From: Saccharothrix deserti
GTDB taxonomy: Bacteria; Actinomycetota; Actinomycetes; Mycobacteriales; Pseudonocardiaceae
NCBI RefSeq assembly: GCF_009769385.1
Contig: NZ_VKAB01000017.1
Location: forward strand, 124,001 to 188,000
Direction of reading: 5' to 3'
DNA length: 64,000 nucleotides
Within the stretch, counting starts at the first letter, position 1, and every line of letters begins with the position of its first letter. This document shows positions 1 to 8,740 of the stretch, piece by piece. The notes under the pieces were generated by a model. It had not been told where the DNA came from, searched no databases, and saw only the letters and a list, made by a program, of their open reading frames with translations. A program made the position numbers and the translations under genes.

Positions 1-1090
1 CCCCGTGTTCAAGCTCACCGAGGAGGAGACCACGCGTCTGCTCCGCATGGAGGACGAGCTGCACAAGCGGATCATCGGCCAGGTCGACGCCGTCAAGGCG
101 GTCAGCCAGGCGATCCGCCGCACCCGGGCGGGTCTGAAGGACCCGAAGCGCCCGTCGGGCTCGTTCATCTTCGCCGGCCCGTCCGGTGTGGGTAAGACCG
201 AGCTGTCGAAGGCGCTGGCGAACTTCCTGTTCGGCGAGGACGACGCCCTGATCCAGATCGACATGGGCGAGTTCCACGACCGCTACACGGCGTCGCGCCT
301 GTTCGGTGCCCCTCCCGGGTACGTCGGCTACGAAGAGGGCGGCCAGCTCACCGAGAAGGTGCGCCGCAAGCCGTTCTCGGTGGTGCTGTTCGACGAGATC
401 GAGAAGGCGCACCAGGAGGTCTACAACACGCTGCTCCAGGTGTTGGAGGACGGCCGCCTGACCGATGGTCAGGGCCGGACGGTGGACTTCAAGAACACCG
501 TCATCATCTTCACGTCCAACCTGGGCACGTCGGACATCAGCAAGGCCGTCGGCCTCGGCTTCACCTCGGGTCAGGACACCGCGTCCAACTACGAGCGCAT
601 GAAGAACAAGGTCAACGACGAGCTGAAGAAGCACTTCCGGCCCGAGTTCCTCAACCGCATCGACGACATCATCGTCTTCCACCAGCTCACGCAGGACGAG
701 ATCATCAAGATGGTGGACCTGATGATCGCCCGCGTCGAGACGCAGTTGAAGAACAAGGACATGGCGATCGAGCTCACGGATCGCGCGAAGATGCTGCTGG
801 CCAAGCGCGGGTTCGACCCGGTGCTGGGCGCGCGGCCGCTGCGTCGCACGATCCAGCGGGAGATCGAGGACCAGCTGTCGGAGAAGATCCTGTTCGGGGA
901 GATCCAGCCCGGCCAGATCATCATCACCGACGTCGCGGGCTGGGACGGCGAGTCCGAGGCCGACGACAAGGCGCACTTCGTGTTCCGCGGTGAGGCCAAG
1001 CCGCTCCGCGTGCCGGACGCTCCGCCGGTCGACCTCGCGTCGTCCGCAGGTGGCGACTCCGGTGGCGAGTCGGACTCCGAGTCCGCCTGA
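1..1090 (+). CDS. clpC: ATP-dependent Clp protease ATP-binding subunit ClpC, C-terminal part (5' end outside window)
   Basis: Only the second AAA+ module (D2) and C-terminal domain of ClpC are in the window. The reading frame is open to base 2, and the GTG at base 5 is an internal valine. Visible motifs are Walker A GPSGVGKT, the pore-loop segment GYVGYEEGGQLTEKVRRK, Walker B VLFDEIEKAH, sensor region IIFTSNLG and EFLNRIDDIIVF. ClpC unfolds substrates and feeds them to the cytosolic ClpP1P2 protease; it is essential in mycobacteria. The acidic, Ser/Gly-rich tail after about residue 335 is typical of actinobacterial ClpC. A strong hairpin follows the stop. Downstream genes match the neighbours of clpC1 in mycobacteria. 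Confidence 0.97.
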   Translation, partial: PVFKLTEEETTRLLRMEDELHKRIIGQVDAVKAVSQAIRRTRAGLKDPKRPSGSFIFAGPSGVGKTELSKALANFLFGEDDALIQIDMGEFHDRYTASRLFGAPPGYVGYEEGGQLTEKVRRKPFSVVLFDEIEKAHQEVYNTLLQVLEDGRLTDGQGRTVDFKNTVIIFTSNLGTSDISKAVGLGFTSGQDTASNYERMKNKVNDELKKHFRPEFLNRIDDIIVFHQLTQDEIIKMVDLMIARVETQLKNKDMAIELTDRAKMLLAKRGFDPVLGARPLRRTIQREIEDQLSEKILFGEIQPGQIIITDVAGWDGESEADDKAHFVFRGEAKPLRVPDAPPVDLASSAGGDSGGESDSESA

Positions 1091-1118
1091 CGCCTGACGG
1101 CTGAACGACCCCGAGTCG

Positions 1119-1148
1119 AAGCGCCCCCCGGTTCTCCGGGGGGCGCTT
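1119..1148 (+). terminator. Rho-independent-type hairpin after clpC
   Basis: A 13-bp perfect stem (AAGCGCCCCCCGG pairing with its complement) closes a TTCT loop, about 30 bases after the clpC stop. There is no long U tract, as is common in high-GC actinobacteria. Confidence 0.85.
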
Positions 1149-1230
1149 CGCGTGTCCGGGGTCGGTGCGGGGCGCACGCGGTCGTGCGCACGCCGTCAGC
1201 GATACCTCCGTTTCGGGCAGACTGGGTGTC

Positions 1231-2202
1231 GTGGTCGACATCGAGGAACGCCGCACCAGGCGCGGCGGGACGACGTTCCTGCTGGTGGTGGCGGCCATCG
1301 CGTTCGTTCTCGCCGCGTGCACCCGGCTGCTGGGGATCGACGGCAGCCGGCACATGCTCGCCACGACCGCCCTCACGCCGTACTTCACGGCGGCCGGGGT
1401 CGTGTTGGGCGCGCTCGCGCTGCTCCTGAGACGTTGGGTGGTCGGCCTCGTCACGTTGTTGGTCGCGGTGGTGCTGGTGGCGGCCGTCGCGCCGCGGGCG
1501 TTCCCCGATTCACGCCCGGTGGGCGTCGGCCAGGACGTCACCGTGATGGCGGCGAACCTGCTGGTCGGCAAGGCCGAGGCGGAGGCGGTGGTGGCGGCCG
1601 TGAGGGCGCACGACGTCGACGTGCTGGCCCTCCAGGAGCTGACGCCCGCGATGGTGCGCGATTTCGAACGCGCCGGCCTCGGGAAGGTGCTGCCGTACCG
1701 GCACTTCCTGGACGAACCGGGCGGGTCCGGTTCCGGTATCGCGTCCCGCTACCCGCTGTTCCCGCGCACGCTCACGCCGCCCAGCAAGTTGCGCCAGGCC
1801 GGCGCGCTGGTCGACCTGCCCGGTGACGACCTGGAGATCCTGTCCGTGCACCCGATGCCGCCGGTGGTCGCCGCCGGGCCGGAGAACTGGCAGCGCGACA
1901 TGGCGGGCCTGCCGAAACGGGAGATCAACGGACCGGTGCGGGTGCTGGCGGGCGATTTCAACGCCACCCTCGACCACGTCGGCATGCGCCGGCTCCTCAA
2001 CGACGGTTACGTGGACGCGGCCGACCAGGTCGGCGAAGGCCTGAACCCGACGTGGCCGTCCGGCGCGCTGTGGCCGCCGCCGGTGGCCATCGACCACGTG
2101 CTGGTGGACAGCCGGTGCCCGGTGGACACGTTCGCCGTGGTCGACATCCCAGGCTCGGACCACCGGGCCGTCGTCAGCCGATTCGTCGTGCCAGCTCGGT
2201 GA
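1231..2202 (+). CDS. Endonuclease/exonuclease/phosphatase family protein, membrane anchored
   Basis: The first ~95 residues hold three hydrophobic segments; the rest is an EEP-fold domain facing the outside by inference. Metal and catalytic positions are visible: MAANL near the domain start, the glutamate in LALQELTP, LAGDFNATLD and the terminal GSDHRAVV. Such proteins are metal-dependent phosphodiesterases acting on nucleic acids, phosphoinositides or sphingomyelin; the substrate here cannot be told. I chose the GTG at 1231 because it begins VDIEERRTRRG just before the first membrane helix and lies about 7 bases after a possible -10 (CAGACT), which fits a leaderless transcript. The longer frame starting at 1165 is Arg/Ala-rich and not gene-like. 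Confidence 0.85.
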   Translation: MVDIEERRTRRGGTTFLLVVAAIAFVLAACTRLLGIDGSRHMLATTALTPYFTAAGVVLGALALLLRRWVVGLVTLLVAVVLVAAVAPRAFPDSRPVGVGQDVTVMAANLLVGKAEAEAVVAAVRAHDVDVLALQELTPAMVRDFERAGLGKVLPYRHFLDEPGGSGSGIASRYPLFPRTLTPPSKLRQAGALVDLPGDDLEILSVHPMPPVVAAGPENWQRDMAGLPKREINGPVRVLAGDFNATLDHVGMRRLLNDGYVDAADQVGEGLNPTWPSGALWPPPVAIDHVLVDSRCPVDTFAVVDIPGSDHRAVVSRFVVPAR

Positions 2203-2971
2203 TCGCTTCGAGCGCGCCCATGGGCAGCGACACCCCGCGCCCGTGCCGGACCTCCGGCTCACGCGGGTTGATCCTGATCAGCGCGCCCGAGGCGGCACTG
2301 GCCAGCTCCGCCTGACGGCGCACGGTCGGCACCGCGAGACCCGCGCCGACTTCGATCACGGCGAGGTTCCGGTGCGCGCGCCGCCACTCCACCAGCGCGT
2401 CCAACGCCTTCTGCGACGGTCCCGCGATCCACGACCAGTCGCCGAACATGAGGATGTTCGGCCTGGCCAGGCCACCGCAGTTGCGGCACGACGGCAGCGA
2501 CCCGGTCGCGCGCATCGACTCCGGGTCCACGTGCACCGCGATGTCGTCGGCGGGCCACACGTCGTCCGTGCACGGTTCCACGCACTGCAGGTGGTGGATC
2601 GAGCCGTGCACCTCGGCCACGTCGGTGAACCCGGCCCGCTGGAACTGGCCGTCCACGTTCGACGTGAACACCCGCGCGCCCCAGTCCCGGAGCACGCGGA
2701 AGCCGTCGTGCGGCACGGTGCGGCGGTACAGGTCGAGCCGGTGCCCGTAGAAGCCCCACGCGAGCGTCGGGTCCTCCACGAAGTGCACCGGGTCGGCCAG
2801 TTCCTCGAACCGCAGCCCCAGCCGTTCGTACGGCGGGTACGCCTGCCAGAAGCCGGTGGCGCCGCGGAAGTCCGGCAGGCCGGAGTCGACGCCCATCCCG
2901 GCGCCCGCGCACACCAGCAGCGCGTCGGCGCCCTCGATCAGCTCCGCCGCGCGGTCGAGACCCTCAGACAA
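2174..2971 (-). CDS. SIR2-family NAD-dependent protein deacylase
   Basis: A 265-residue sirtuin. The NAD-binding start reads CAGAGMGVDSGLPDFRG, the Asn-Val-Asp segment is TSNVDGQF, and the catalytic histidine lies in EVHGSIHH. Two cysteine pairs (CVEPC and CRNC, ~50 residues apart) make the structural zinc site. The family removes acyl groups from lysines using NAD+, or transfers ADP-ribose; the substrate is unknown. The TTG at 2971 is the only start upstream of the NAD motif in this frame that does not run into the previous gene, and AGGGGG directly precedes it. It lies 11 bases after the MhuD-like gene, so it is probably the last gene of a three-gene operon with it and the M1 peptidase. Confidence 0.9.
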   Translation of the reverse strand: MSEGLDRAAELIEGADALLVCAGAGMGVDSGLPDFRGATGFWQAYPPYERLGLRFEELADPVHFVEDPTLAWGFYGHRLDLYRRTVPHDGFRVLRDWGARVFTSNVDGQFQRAGFTDVAEVHGSIHHLQCVEPCTDDVWPADDIAVHVDPESMRATGSLPSCRNCGGLARPNILMFGDWSWIAGPSQKALDALVEWRRAHRNLAVIEVGAGLAVPTVRRQAELASAASGALIRINPREPEVRHGRGVSLPMGALEAITELARRIG

Positions 2972-2982
2972 CCCCCTGATTG

Positions 2983-3291
2983 TCAGCGCTTGGGCTGGGA
3001 GCTGAGCACGACCTCGAACTCCAGCAGGTCCGAACCGGTGCCCACCGGCTTGGCCCGCTCGCCCGAGTGCGCCTCCTTGGCCCGGCCGCCCATCCAGTTC
3101 TGGAAGGCCTCCTCGGTCTCCCACTGCGTCACCACGAAGTACCGGTCGTCACCCTTGACCGGCCGCAGGAGCTGGAAGCCGAGGAAACCGGGCTCGGAGT
3201 CGACCGCGCCGAGCCGCGCGGCGAACCGCTTCTCCAGTTCCGGGCCCGAGCCGTCGGGAACGTGGATCGCATTGATCTTCACAACCGCCAT
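2983..3291 (-). CDS. mhuD: MhuD-like heme-degrading monooxygenase (ABM domain)
   Basis: A 102-residue antibiotic-biosynthesis-monooxygenase-fold protein. It resembles M. tuberculosis MhuD along its whole length, and the residues that hold heme in MhuD are in the same positions: Asn7, Trp66 and His75. MhuD opens heme with O2 to give mycobilin and free iron without releasing CO, so the expected role is iron recovery from heme in the cytosol. It sits between an M1 peptidase (29 bases upstream) and the sirtuin (11 bases downstream), all on the minus strand. In mycobacteria mhuD is also near clpC1, so the position is ancestral. The ATG at 3291 gives the family's usual length. Function is inferred from sequence identity I recognise, not from a search. 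Confidence 0.9.
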   Translation of the reverse strand: MAVVKINAIHVPDGSGPELEKRFAARLGAVDSEPGFLGFQLLRPVKGDDRYFVVTQWETEEAFQNWMGGRAKEAHSGERAKPVGTGSDLLEFEVVLSSQPKR

Positions 3292-3320
3292 GACCCCGAC
3301 GTTACCGCAGGACGGCCGCG

Positions 3321-4796
3321 CTAACGGCGCAGCGAGCCCGGGTACAGGTATTCGTCGGCGGGCACCTCGTCGCCCCGGAACCACGCGGCGAAGAAGGCGT
3401 CCAGATCCTGCCCCGAGACCTGCTCCACGTGCGCCTCGAACTCCGGCCACGACGCGTTGCCGTCCCGGTGCTTGGCCGTCCAGCCCTTGAGGACCTGGTC
3501 GAACGCCTGGTCGCCGACCTGGCGGCGCAACGCGTGCAGCGCGAGCTGGCCCTTGTCGTAGACGCCGCGGAACTCGTTGCCGCGGCCCATGTCGTAGAGC
3601 TTGCGGCCCCAGTACGTGTCCCGGTCGCCGGTCCGCTCGATCTCGGCGTGGTACAGGCTGTCGAGGTCGACGTTCCCCTGAGCCTCGTCCCACAGCCACT
3701 GGGCGTAGCTGGCGAAGCACTCGTTGAGGCAGATGTCGGCCCAGTTCTCCACCGTCACCGAGTCGCCGAACCACTGGTGCGCGTTCTCGTGCACGACGGT
3801 GTCCAGATCGGCCCACCCGGCGTAGATCGGCCGGGTCTGGGTCTCCAGCGAGAACCCGATGTTGTCGGCCAGGAAGATCCCGCCCGCCGATTCGAACGGG
3901 TAGGGCCCGAACTTCTCGGACAGGAACGCGAGGACCTCCGGCAGCCGCTCCTGGTGTTGGCGGCCGTTCTGCGCGCCCGGCGCGTAGGCGTCCACCACCG
4001 GCGTGCCGTCGGGCAGGGTGGACCGCTCGATCGTCCACTTGTCGATCGCGATCGTGGTCAGGTAGGTGGCCATCGGTTCTTCGGCGGCCCAGCGGAACGA
4101 CGTCCAGCCGTCCGCGCTGGTCGAGCCCTGCTCGACGCCGTTGGAGACCACCGACCAGCCCTCCGGGACCCGCGCGGTCAACGAGAACGTCGCCTTGTCG
4201 CGCGGGGTGTCGTTGGCCGGGAACCAGGTGGTGGCCGAGTGCGGCTCGCCGGCCGCGAACGCGCCGCCGGTCGTGGAGATCTGCCACCCGCTGCGGCCGA
4301 GCGCCCGGTCCTCCACCACGGTCGGCTGCCCGCCGTAGGCGACCGTGGTGGTGAACTCCTCGCCGTTGCGCAACGCGCGTCCGGGCACGACGACCAGCTC
4401 GTGGTCGCCTTGCCGCTCGAAGCTCGCCGCCTTCGTCCCGCCGACGTCGACGCTGGTGACCTCCAGCTCGTACAGGTCGAGGTTGAACCGGGACAGGTCG
4501 GCGGTCGCCTTGGCGGTGATCTTCGCGACGCCGTCCAGCCGCTTGGACGTCGGGTCGTAGCTGATCGACACGTCGTAGCCGCTGACGTCGTAGCCGGTGT
4601 TGCCGTCCTTCGGGTAGTACGCGTCACCCGCGCCGTCACCGCCCTCGGCGTTCACCACCGGCGGGGTCGTCGCGCCGGTCGTGGCGGGCGCCGCGGCCTG
4701 CTCGTCCTGCGGCAGTCTGGCCACCAGGATCCCGGCGGCCACCAGCACCAGGGTGAGGATGAGCAGGTACGGGCGTGCCTTGGGGCTGATGGCCAT
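3321..4796 (-). CDS. M1-family zinc metallopeptidase, membrane-anchored
   Basis: A 491-residue gluzincin. An uncleaved-type hydrophobic segment follows the start (PYLLILTLVLVAAGILVA), then an Ala/Pro/Thr linker and the aminopeptidase N-like beta domain. The zinc site is VVHENAHQWFGD with the third ligand in LNECFASY; the substrate-recognition segment is the variant FSLETQTRP. It should clip N-terminal residues from peptides at the cell surface. The sequence ends soon after the catalytic domain (short form). The ATG at 4796 gives MAISPKARP before the helix; a GTG at 4811 would add five residues. It starts divergently from the alpha/beta hydrolase and heads the operon with mhuD and the sirtuin. 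Confidence 0.9.
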   Translation of the reverse strand: MAISPKARPYLLILTLVLVAAGILVARLPQDEQAAAPATTGATTPPVVNAEGGDGAGDAYYPKDGNTGYDVSGYDVSISYDPTSKRLDGVAKITAKATADLSRFNLDLYELEVTSVDVGGTKAASFERQGDHELVVVPGRALRNGEEFTTTVAYGGQPTVVEDRALGRSGWQISTTGGAFAAGEPHSATTWFPANDTPRDKATFSLTARVPEGWSVVSNGVEQGSTSADGWTSFRWAAEEPMATYLTTIAIDKWTIERSTLPDGTPVVDAYAPGAQNGRQHQERLPEVLAFLSEKFGPYPFESAGGIFLADNIGFSLETQTRPIYAGWADLDTVVHENAHQWFGDSVTVENWADICLNECFASYAQWLWDEAQGNVDLDSLYHAEIERTGDRDTYWGRKLYDMGRGNEFRGVYDKGQLALHALRRQVGDQAFDQVLKGWTAKHRDGNASWPEFEAHVEQVSGQDLDAFFAAWFRGDEVPADEYLYPGSLRR

Positions 4797-4813
4797 GCCG
4801 ACATGATGCACGC

Positions 4814-5560
4814 ATGAGTGTTGCGGAGTTCGGGGGATCCGGGCAGGGCATCCTGCTGCTCCACGGCCTGATGAGCCGGGCGAGCACGTGGTGGACGGTC
4901 GCGCGGTGGCTCGAGCCCTACGGCCGGGTGGTGGCGCCGGACGCGCGCGGGCACGGCCGCAACCCGGTGCGGGGACCGTTCCGGACCGAGGACTTCGTCG
5001 CCGACGCGGCGGCCGTGATCGAGCGGTTCGACCTCGCGCCCGCGGTGGTGATCGGGCACTCCATGGGCGGGCTGCACGCGTGGGCGCTCGCCGCGACCCG
5101 GCCCGATCTCGTGCGCGCGGTCGTGGTCGAGGACGTGGTGCCGGACAACCGGGGCCGCACGATCGACGAGTGGAAGTGGTACTTCGACGCGTGGCCGGTG
5201 CCGTTCCAGTCCTTGGCGCACGTGCGGTCGGTGGTGGACGTGCCGCGGGTGGAGGAGATGTTCGAGGAACGGGAGGACGGCTGGCACCTCATCGCGCGGC
5301 TGCCCGACCTGTACGAGATCGCCGCCGAGTGGGGCGAGCGGGCGTACTGGGACTTCGTGGATGCAATCCGGTGCCCGATGCTGGTGATCGAGGCCGGGCG
5401 GGGCGGGTTGCGGGCCGGGCAGATGGCCGAGGTGGCGCGGCGGACCGGGGCGTGGCACCTGGTCGTGCCCGAGTCCGGGCACGTGGTGCACGACGAGGCG
5501 CCGGAGGTCTACCGGGGTGCGGTGGAGGCGTTCCTGAGCGGGTCGATCGCGCCGGTCTGA
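4814..5560 (+). CDS. Alpha/beta hydrolase
   Basis: A 248-residue single-domain alpha/beta hydrolase. The oxyanion motif LLHGLMS, the nucleophile elbow IGHSMGG and the catalytic histidine in ESGHVVHDEAP are present. It matches in position the hydrolase between mutY and mhuD in mycobacteria (Rv3591c region). Substrate unknown. Its start is only 17 bases from the divergent M1 peptidase start, so both transcripts are likely leaderless or share overlapping promoters. The last 52 bases overlap, tail to tail, the 2H phosphoesterase gene on the other strand. Confidence 0.92.
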   Translation: MSVAEFGGSGQGILLLHGLMSRASTWWTVARWLEPYGRVVAPDARGHGRNPVRGPFRTEDFVADAAAVIERFDLAPAVVIGHSMGGLHAWALAATRPDLVRAVVVEDVVPDNRGRTIDEWKWYFDAWPVPFQSLAHVRSVVDVPRVEEMFEEREDGWHLIARLPDLYEIAAEWGERAYWDFVDAIRCPMLVIEAGRGGLRAGQMAEVARRTGAWHLVVPESGHVVHDEAPEVYRGAVEAFLSGSIAPV

Positions 5561-6006
5561 GTGTCCACGATCGCCATCTCCCTGGTCTTGGCGCGGATCG
5601 GCGTGATCGGGTGCAGTTCGGCGAAGGCCGTCTTCACGTCGGCGTCCTCGCCGTTGAACAGCGTGCAGTGCGGTACCCAGTTGCCCGGCAGGTGCTGGGC
5701 GTTCGGGTGCTTCACCCGGCCCGCGAGCACGTCGTGCACGGCCGAGTGGACGGCCAGCAGCTCGCTGTCCACGACGGCGCCCAGCTGAAGGGTGTTCTCG
5801 GTGGCGCTGAGCGTGTGCAGCCACACGTCCGGTAGCCAGAGCCGGGACAGGTCCTCGCGCAGCTCGGCGCGCACCTTCGGCCCGATCGCGCCCGCCGCCG
5901 CGTAGGTCAGGTGCGGTGGCAGCTCGGACCGCGCGCCGATCCGCCGCCACAGGCCGCGCACCGCGTTGTCCGCCTCCGCGTCGAAGAACACCACGAGCGC
6001 GTGCAC
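5509..6006 (-). CDS. 2'-5' RNA ligase (2H phosphoesterase) family protein
   Basis: A 165-residue protein with the two HxT/S motifs of the 2H superfamily: PPHLTY and VPHCTLF, about 85 residues apart. Members act on 2'-5' or cyclic phosphate RNA ends; the physiological role in bacteria is unclear. It starts with GTG two bases after the mutY stop, so the two are co-transcribed. Its 3' end overlaps the convergent hydrolase gene by 52 bases. Confidence 0.88.
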   Translation of the reverse strand: MHALVVFFDAEADNAVRGLWRRIGARSELPPHLTYAAAGAIGPKVRAELREDLSRLWLPDVWLHTLSATENTLQLGAVVDSELLAVHSAVHDVLAGRVKHPNAQHLPGNWVPHCTLFNGEDADVKTAFAELHPITPIRAKTREMAIVDTQTGAIDPLRNASTAPR

Positions 6007-6007
6007 G

Positions 6008-6877
6008 TCAGTGCTCCCCGGGCAGCGCGAACAGGCCGTCTTGCGTCTGCTCGACCAGGCCGTCGACGAGGAGCGAGTGCAGGCACCGGTCCCGCTGGCC
6101 CGCGTCCGACCAGACGACGTCGAGCCGGGTCTTCGCCACCGGTTCGCTGGTGCCGCGCAGCACGTCCAGCAGCAGGCCGCGCACCTGGCGGTCGGTGCCC
6201 GCGAACTTCTGCACCGCTTTGACCGGGCCGTCGTACGCCGGGCGGCCGTTGAGCTGCCACGCGCAGGCGTCGAACACCGGGCAGTCGGCGCACTTCGGTG
6301 CGCGGGCCGTGCAGACGAGGGCGCCCAGTTCCATCAACGCGGCCGAGTAGACGGCGGCGTGCTCGTCGGGGAGGAGGACCTCGACGTCCCGGAGGTCCTT
6401 GGTCGTGGACGGCGGGCCCGCGTCACCCGCGCCGTGCACGGCCCGTGCCACGACCCGCCGGACGTTCGTGTCGACGACCGGGCACTTCTGCCCGTAGGCG
6501 AACGCCGCGACCGCCCGTGCCGTGTACGCGCCGATGCCCGGCAGGGCGAGCAACGTGTCCACGTCCTGCGGGACCACGTCGCCGTGCTGCTCGGCGATGG
6601 CCTGCGCGGCGGCGTGCAGGCGGAGCGCGCGGCGCGGGTAGCCGAGCTTGCCCCAGGCGCGGAGGACGTCGCCCTGGCTCGCCTCCGCCATCGCCGACGG
6701 CGTCGGCCACCGGGCCAGCCACTCGTGCCAGACGGGTTCGACCCGTGCGACGGGGGTCTGCTGCAACATGATCTCGCTGACCAGCACACCCCACGCCGTG
6801 CACTCCGGCCGTCGCCAGGGCAGGTCACGGGCGGTGTCGGCGAACCAGTCGAGGAGGAGCTCGGCGTCCAGGCTCAT
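6008..6877 (-). CDS. mutY: A/G-specific adenine glycosylase MutY
   Basis: A 289-residue HhH-GPD DNA glycosylase. The catalytic glutamate is in VSEIMLQQTPV, the helix-hairpin-helix is LLALPGIGAYTARAVAAFA, and the [4Fe-4S] cluster ligands follow the C-x6-C-x2-C-x5-C spacing (CTARAPKCADCPVFDAC). It removes adenine mispaired with 8-oxoguanine. The C-terminal domain that recognises 8-oxoG is short here, as in mycobacterial MutY, rather than a full NUDIX-like domain. It is followed at once by the 2H phosphoesterase gene. Position next to canB is conserved with mycobacteria. Confidence 0.95.
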   Translation of the reverse strand: MSLDAELLLDWFADTARDLPWRRPECTAWGVLVSEIMLQQTPVARVEPVWHEWLARWPTPSAMAEASQGDVLRAWGKLGYPRRALRLHAAAQAIAEQHGDVVPQDVDTLLALPGIGAYTARAVAAFAYGQKCPVVDTNVRRVVARAVHGAGDAGPPSTTKDLRDVEVLLPDEHAAVYSAALMELGALVCTARAPKCADCPVFDACAWQLNGRPAYDGPVKAVQKFAGTDRQVRGLLLDVLRGTSEPVAKTRLDVVWSDAGQRDRCLHSLLVDGLVEQTQDGLFALPGEH

Positions 6878-6911
6878 AGCGCCGACCAGTCTCCCACGAC
6901 CGTGCCGCGGG

Positions 6912-7403
6912 TCAGATCACCTCGGTCAGCTCACCCGTGTGCACGTCGTAGACGAACCCGCGCACGTTGTCGCGGTGCGGCAGGAAGGGGCTGTGCCGGA
7001 CCCGGTTCATCGAGCCGCGGACGCTGTCCTTGGCCTCGCGGAACGCCTCGACCGACCACGTCGGCCGCATACCGGAGTCCTGCTCCAGCTCGTCCTTGAA
7101 GGCGTCCTCGGTGACCAGTTCCAGGCCGCAGTTGGTGTGGTGCACCAGCAGCACCTCGCGGGTGCCGAGCTTGCGCTGGCTCAGCGCCAGCGAACGGATC
7201 ATGTCGTCGGTGACGACGCCGCCCGCGTTGCGCAGCACGTGCGCCTCACCCTGCTTGAGGCCGAAGATCTCGAACACCCGGATGCGCGAGTCCATGCAGG
7301 TCAGGATCGTCACGTGCATCGAGGGACGTGGTGAGGAACGGTCGCCGGGGACGATGTTGCCCAGTTCGGCGTTTCGGCGGAGCAGCTCATCGATCGCGGT
7401 CAT
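6912..7403 (-). CDS. canB: Beta-class carbonic anhydrase
   Basis: A 163-residue beta-carbonic anhydrase that interconverts CO2 and bicarbonate. The zinc ligands Cys, His and Cys are in LTCMDSR, VHHTNC; the Asp-Arg pair of CMDSR is the catalytic dyad. I chose the ATG at 7403 (MTAIDELLRRN) because GGGAGG lies 8 bases upstream; the longer frame to 7508 is not homologous. The length fits the shorter Rv3588c-like class. mutY is its downstream neighbour, as in mycobacteria. Confidence 0.93.
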   Translation of the reverse strand: MTAIDELLRRNAELGNIVPGDRSSPRPSMHVTILTCMDSRIRVFEIFGLKQGEAHVLRNAGGVVTDDMIRSLALSQRKLGTREVLLVHHTNCGLELVTEDAFKDELEQDSGMRPTWSVEAFREAKDSVRGSMNRVRHSPFLPHRDNVRGFVYDVHTGELTEVI

Positions 7404-7562
7404 CGCGCACCTCCCGTGTTCTCTGGGATTGGAACCCGGGTCCCGCATGTCGGGCAAGAGAATCGGACGAGCATCACGTTCACTCACGTTCGCCGCATCG
7501 TTCGCCACGATCCCGGCAGCCTCGGCCGGGCGCGTTCATCCGCCGATGACCGCAGCCACCTG

Positions 7563-7603
7563 GCCGAGCAGGGGCCCCCTTTACGGCGGGGACCCTGCTC
7601 GGC
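7563..7603 (-). terminator. Hairpin terminator after the first LacI gene
   Basis: An 11-bp perfect outer stem (GCCGAGCAGGG with its complement) plus an inner GGCCCC/GGGG pairing, just downstream of the minus-strand LacI gene. It also separates that gene from canB. Confidence 0.75.
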
Positions 7604-7622
7604 GTTTGCGGTCAGTGCGTGG

Positions 7623-8726
7623 TCACGGGCCGAACCAGCGTTCCTCGGCGGTGCCGCGGGGGGAGGCGGCGGTGGCGCCCAGGACCAGTTCGGTGGACAG
7701 GGTCACGGCTCGGGGACGGGTGCGCTCGGCCGAGTCGAGGAGGAGTTTGCCCGCCGCACGGCCCTTTTCCAGGACCGGCTGCCGCACCGTCGTCAGGCCT
7801 GCCTGCTCGGCCTCGCGGATGCCGTCGAAGCCGGTGACCGTGATGTCGGCCGGCACGCGCAGGCCCCGCCGCTGGACCTCGCCGAGAGCACCGAGAGCCA
7901 GTATGTCCGACGTGCAGATCAGCGCCGTGATCTGCGGGTCGCGCTCCAGCACCTGCGCCGCCGCCGAAGCGCCGGACGCCATGGTGTGGTCGAACCGCTC
8001 CGCCACCGGCACGGTGGCCCACTCGACGCCGACCGACGCGAACGCCTGCGCCAGCCCCGCCAACCGGGCCCGCTGCACGTGGAAGTGCGCCGCCTGCTGA
8101 CGTTCCGGCGTCACGAAATCGTCGTTCCGGTCCCGCGCCAACCTCATGCACACCACGCCGACCCGCCGGTGCCCCAACGAGATCAGGTGCTGCGCCAACG
8201 CGTGCATGGCCGCCTGGTCGTCGATGCCGACGCGGTCGACGTTGTCGAGGTCGGGCTGGTCGCACACGACGGTCGGCACCGGCCGTTCCAGCACCGCGGC
8301 CAGGTGCGGGTCGTCGTCGGGCACCGAATACACCACGAAACCGTCCACCCCCGCCCGGTGCACGGCCGCCACGTCCTCGCGCTCCGGGTTCGCCGGCACG
8401 AGCAGCAGCCCGGTCCCGGCGTCCTCGCACGCGAGCGCCAACCCTTCGAGGAACCCGATCGCCGCCGGGTCGCGGAACGCGTAGGACAGGTTCTCGGTGA
8501 GCAGGAGGCCCACCGCACCGGCCTTCCTGGTCCGCAGTGAACGGGCAACCGGGTCGGGCCCCGGGTACCCGAGTCGTCTAGCTGTCTCCAACACCCGGCG
8601 TCGCAGCTCTGGCGAGAGCTGGTCGGGACGGTTGTACGCGTTGGACACCGTTGTCCGGGAAACACCCAGCTCCGCCGCCAGTGAGGCGAGCGTCGCGGGG
8701 CGTCGCACATGCATCGACCGCGCCAT
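7623..8726 (-). CDS. LacI-family transcriptional regulator (first of two)
   Basis: A 367-residue repressor with an N-terminal LacI helix-turn-helix (LASLAAELGVSRTTVSNAYN) and hinge YPGPDPVARSLR, followed by a periplasmic-binding-protein-like effector domain. The effector is probably a sugar, given the adjacent importer. The ATG at 8726 (MARSMHVRRPAT) fits the family; an internal ATG at 8714 is also possible. The frame extends further upstream without a plausible RBS. A perfect 11-bp palindrome (8741-8751) lies 15 bases before the start and may be an autoregulatory operator. It is separated from the second LacI gene by about 100 bases and both read away from the importer. Confidence 0.9.
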   Translation of the reverse strand: MARSMHVRRPATLASLAAELGVSRTTVSNAYNRPDQLSPELRRRVLETARRLGYPGPDPVARSLRTRKAGAVGLLLTENLSYAFRDPAAIGFLEGLALACEDAGTGLLLVPANPEREDVAAVHRAGVDGFVVYSVPDDDPHLAAVLERPVPTVVCDQPDLDNVDRVGIDDQAAMHALAQHLISLGHRRVGVVCMRLARDRNDDFVTPERQQAAHFHVQRARLAGLAQAFASVGVEWATVPVAERFDHTMASGASAAAQVLERDPQITALICTSDILALGALGEVQRRGLRVPADITVTGFDGIREAEQAGLTTVRQPVLEKGRAAGKLLLDSAERTRPRAVTLSTELVLGATAASPRGTAEERWFGP

Positions 8727-8740
8727 GAAGTGACCGTAAC

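Noticed and set aside
1165..1230. Longer N-terminus of the EEP-family protein
   Set aside because: The added residues are Arg/Ala-rich and lie between the clpC terminator and a plausible promoter; the GTG at 1231 fits better.
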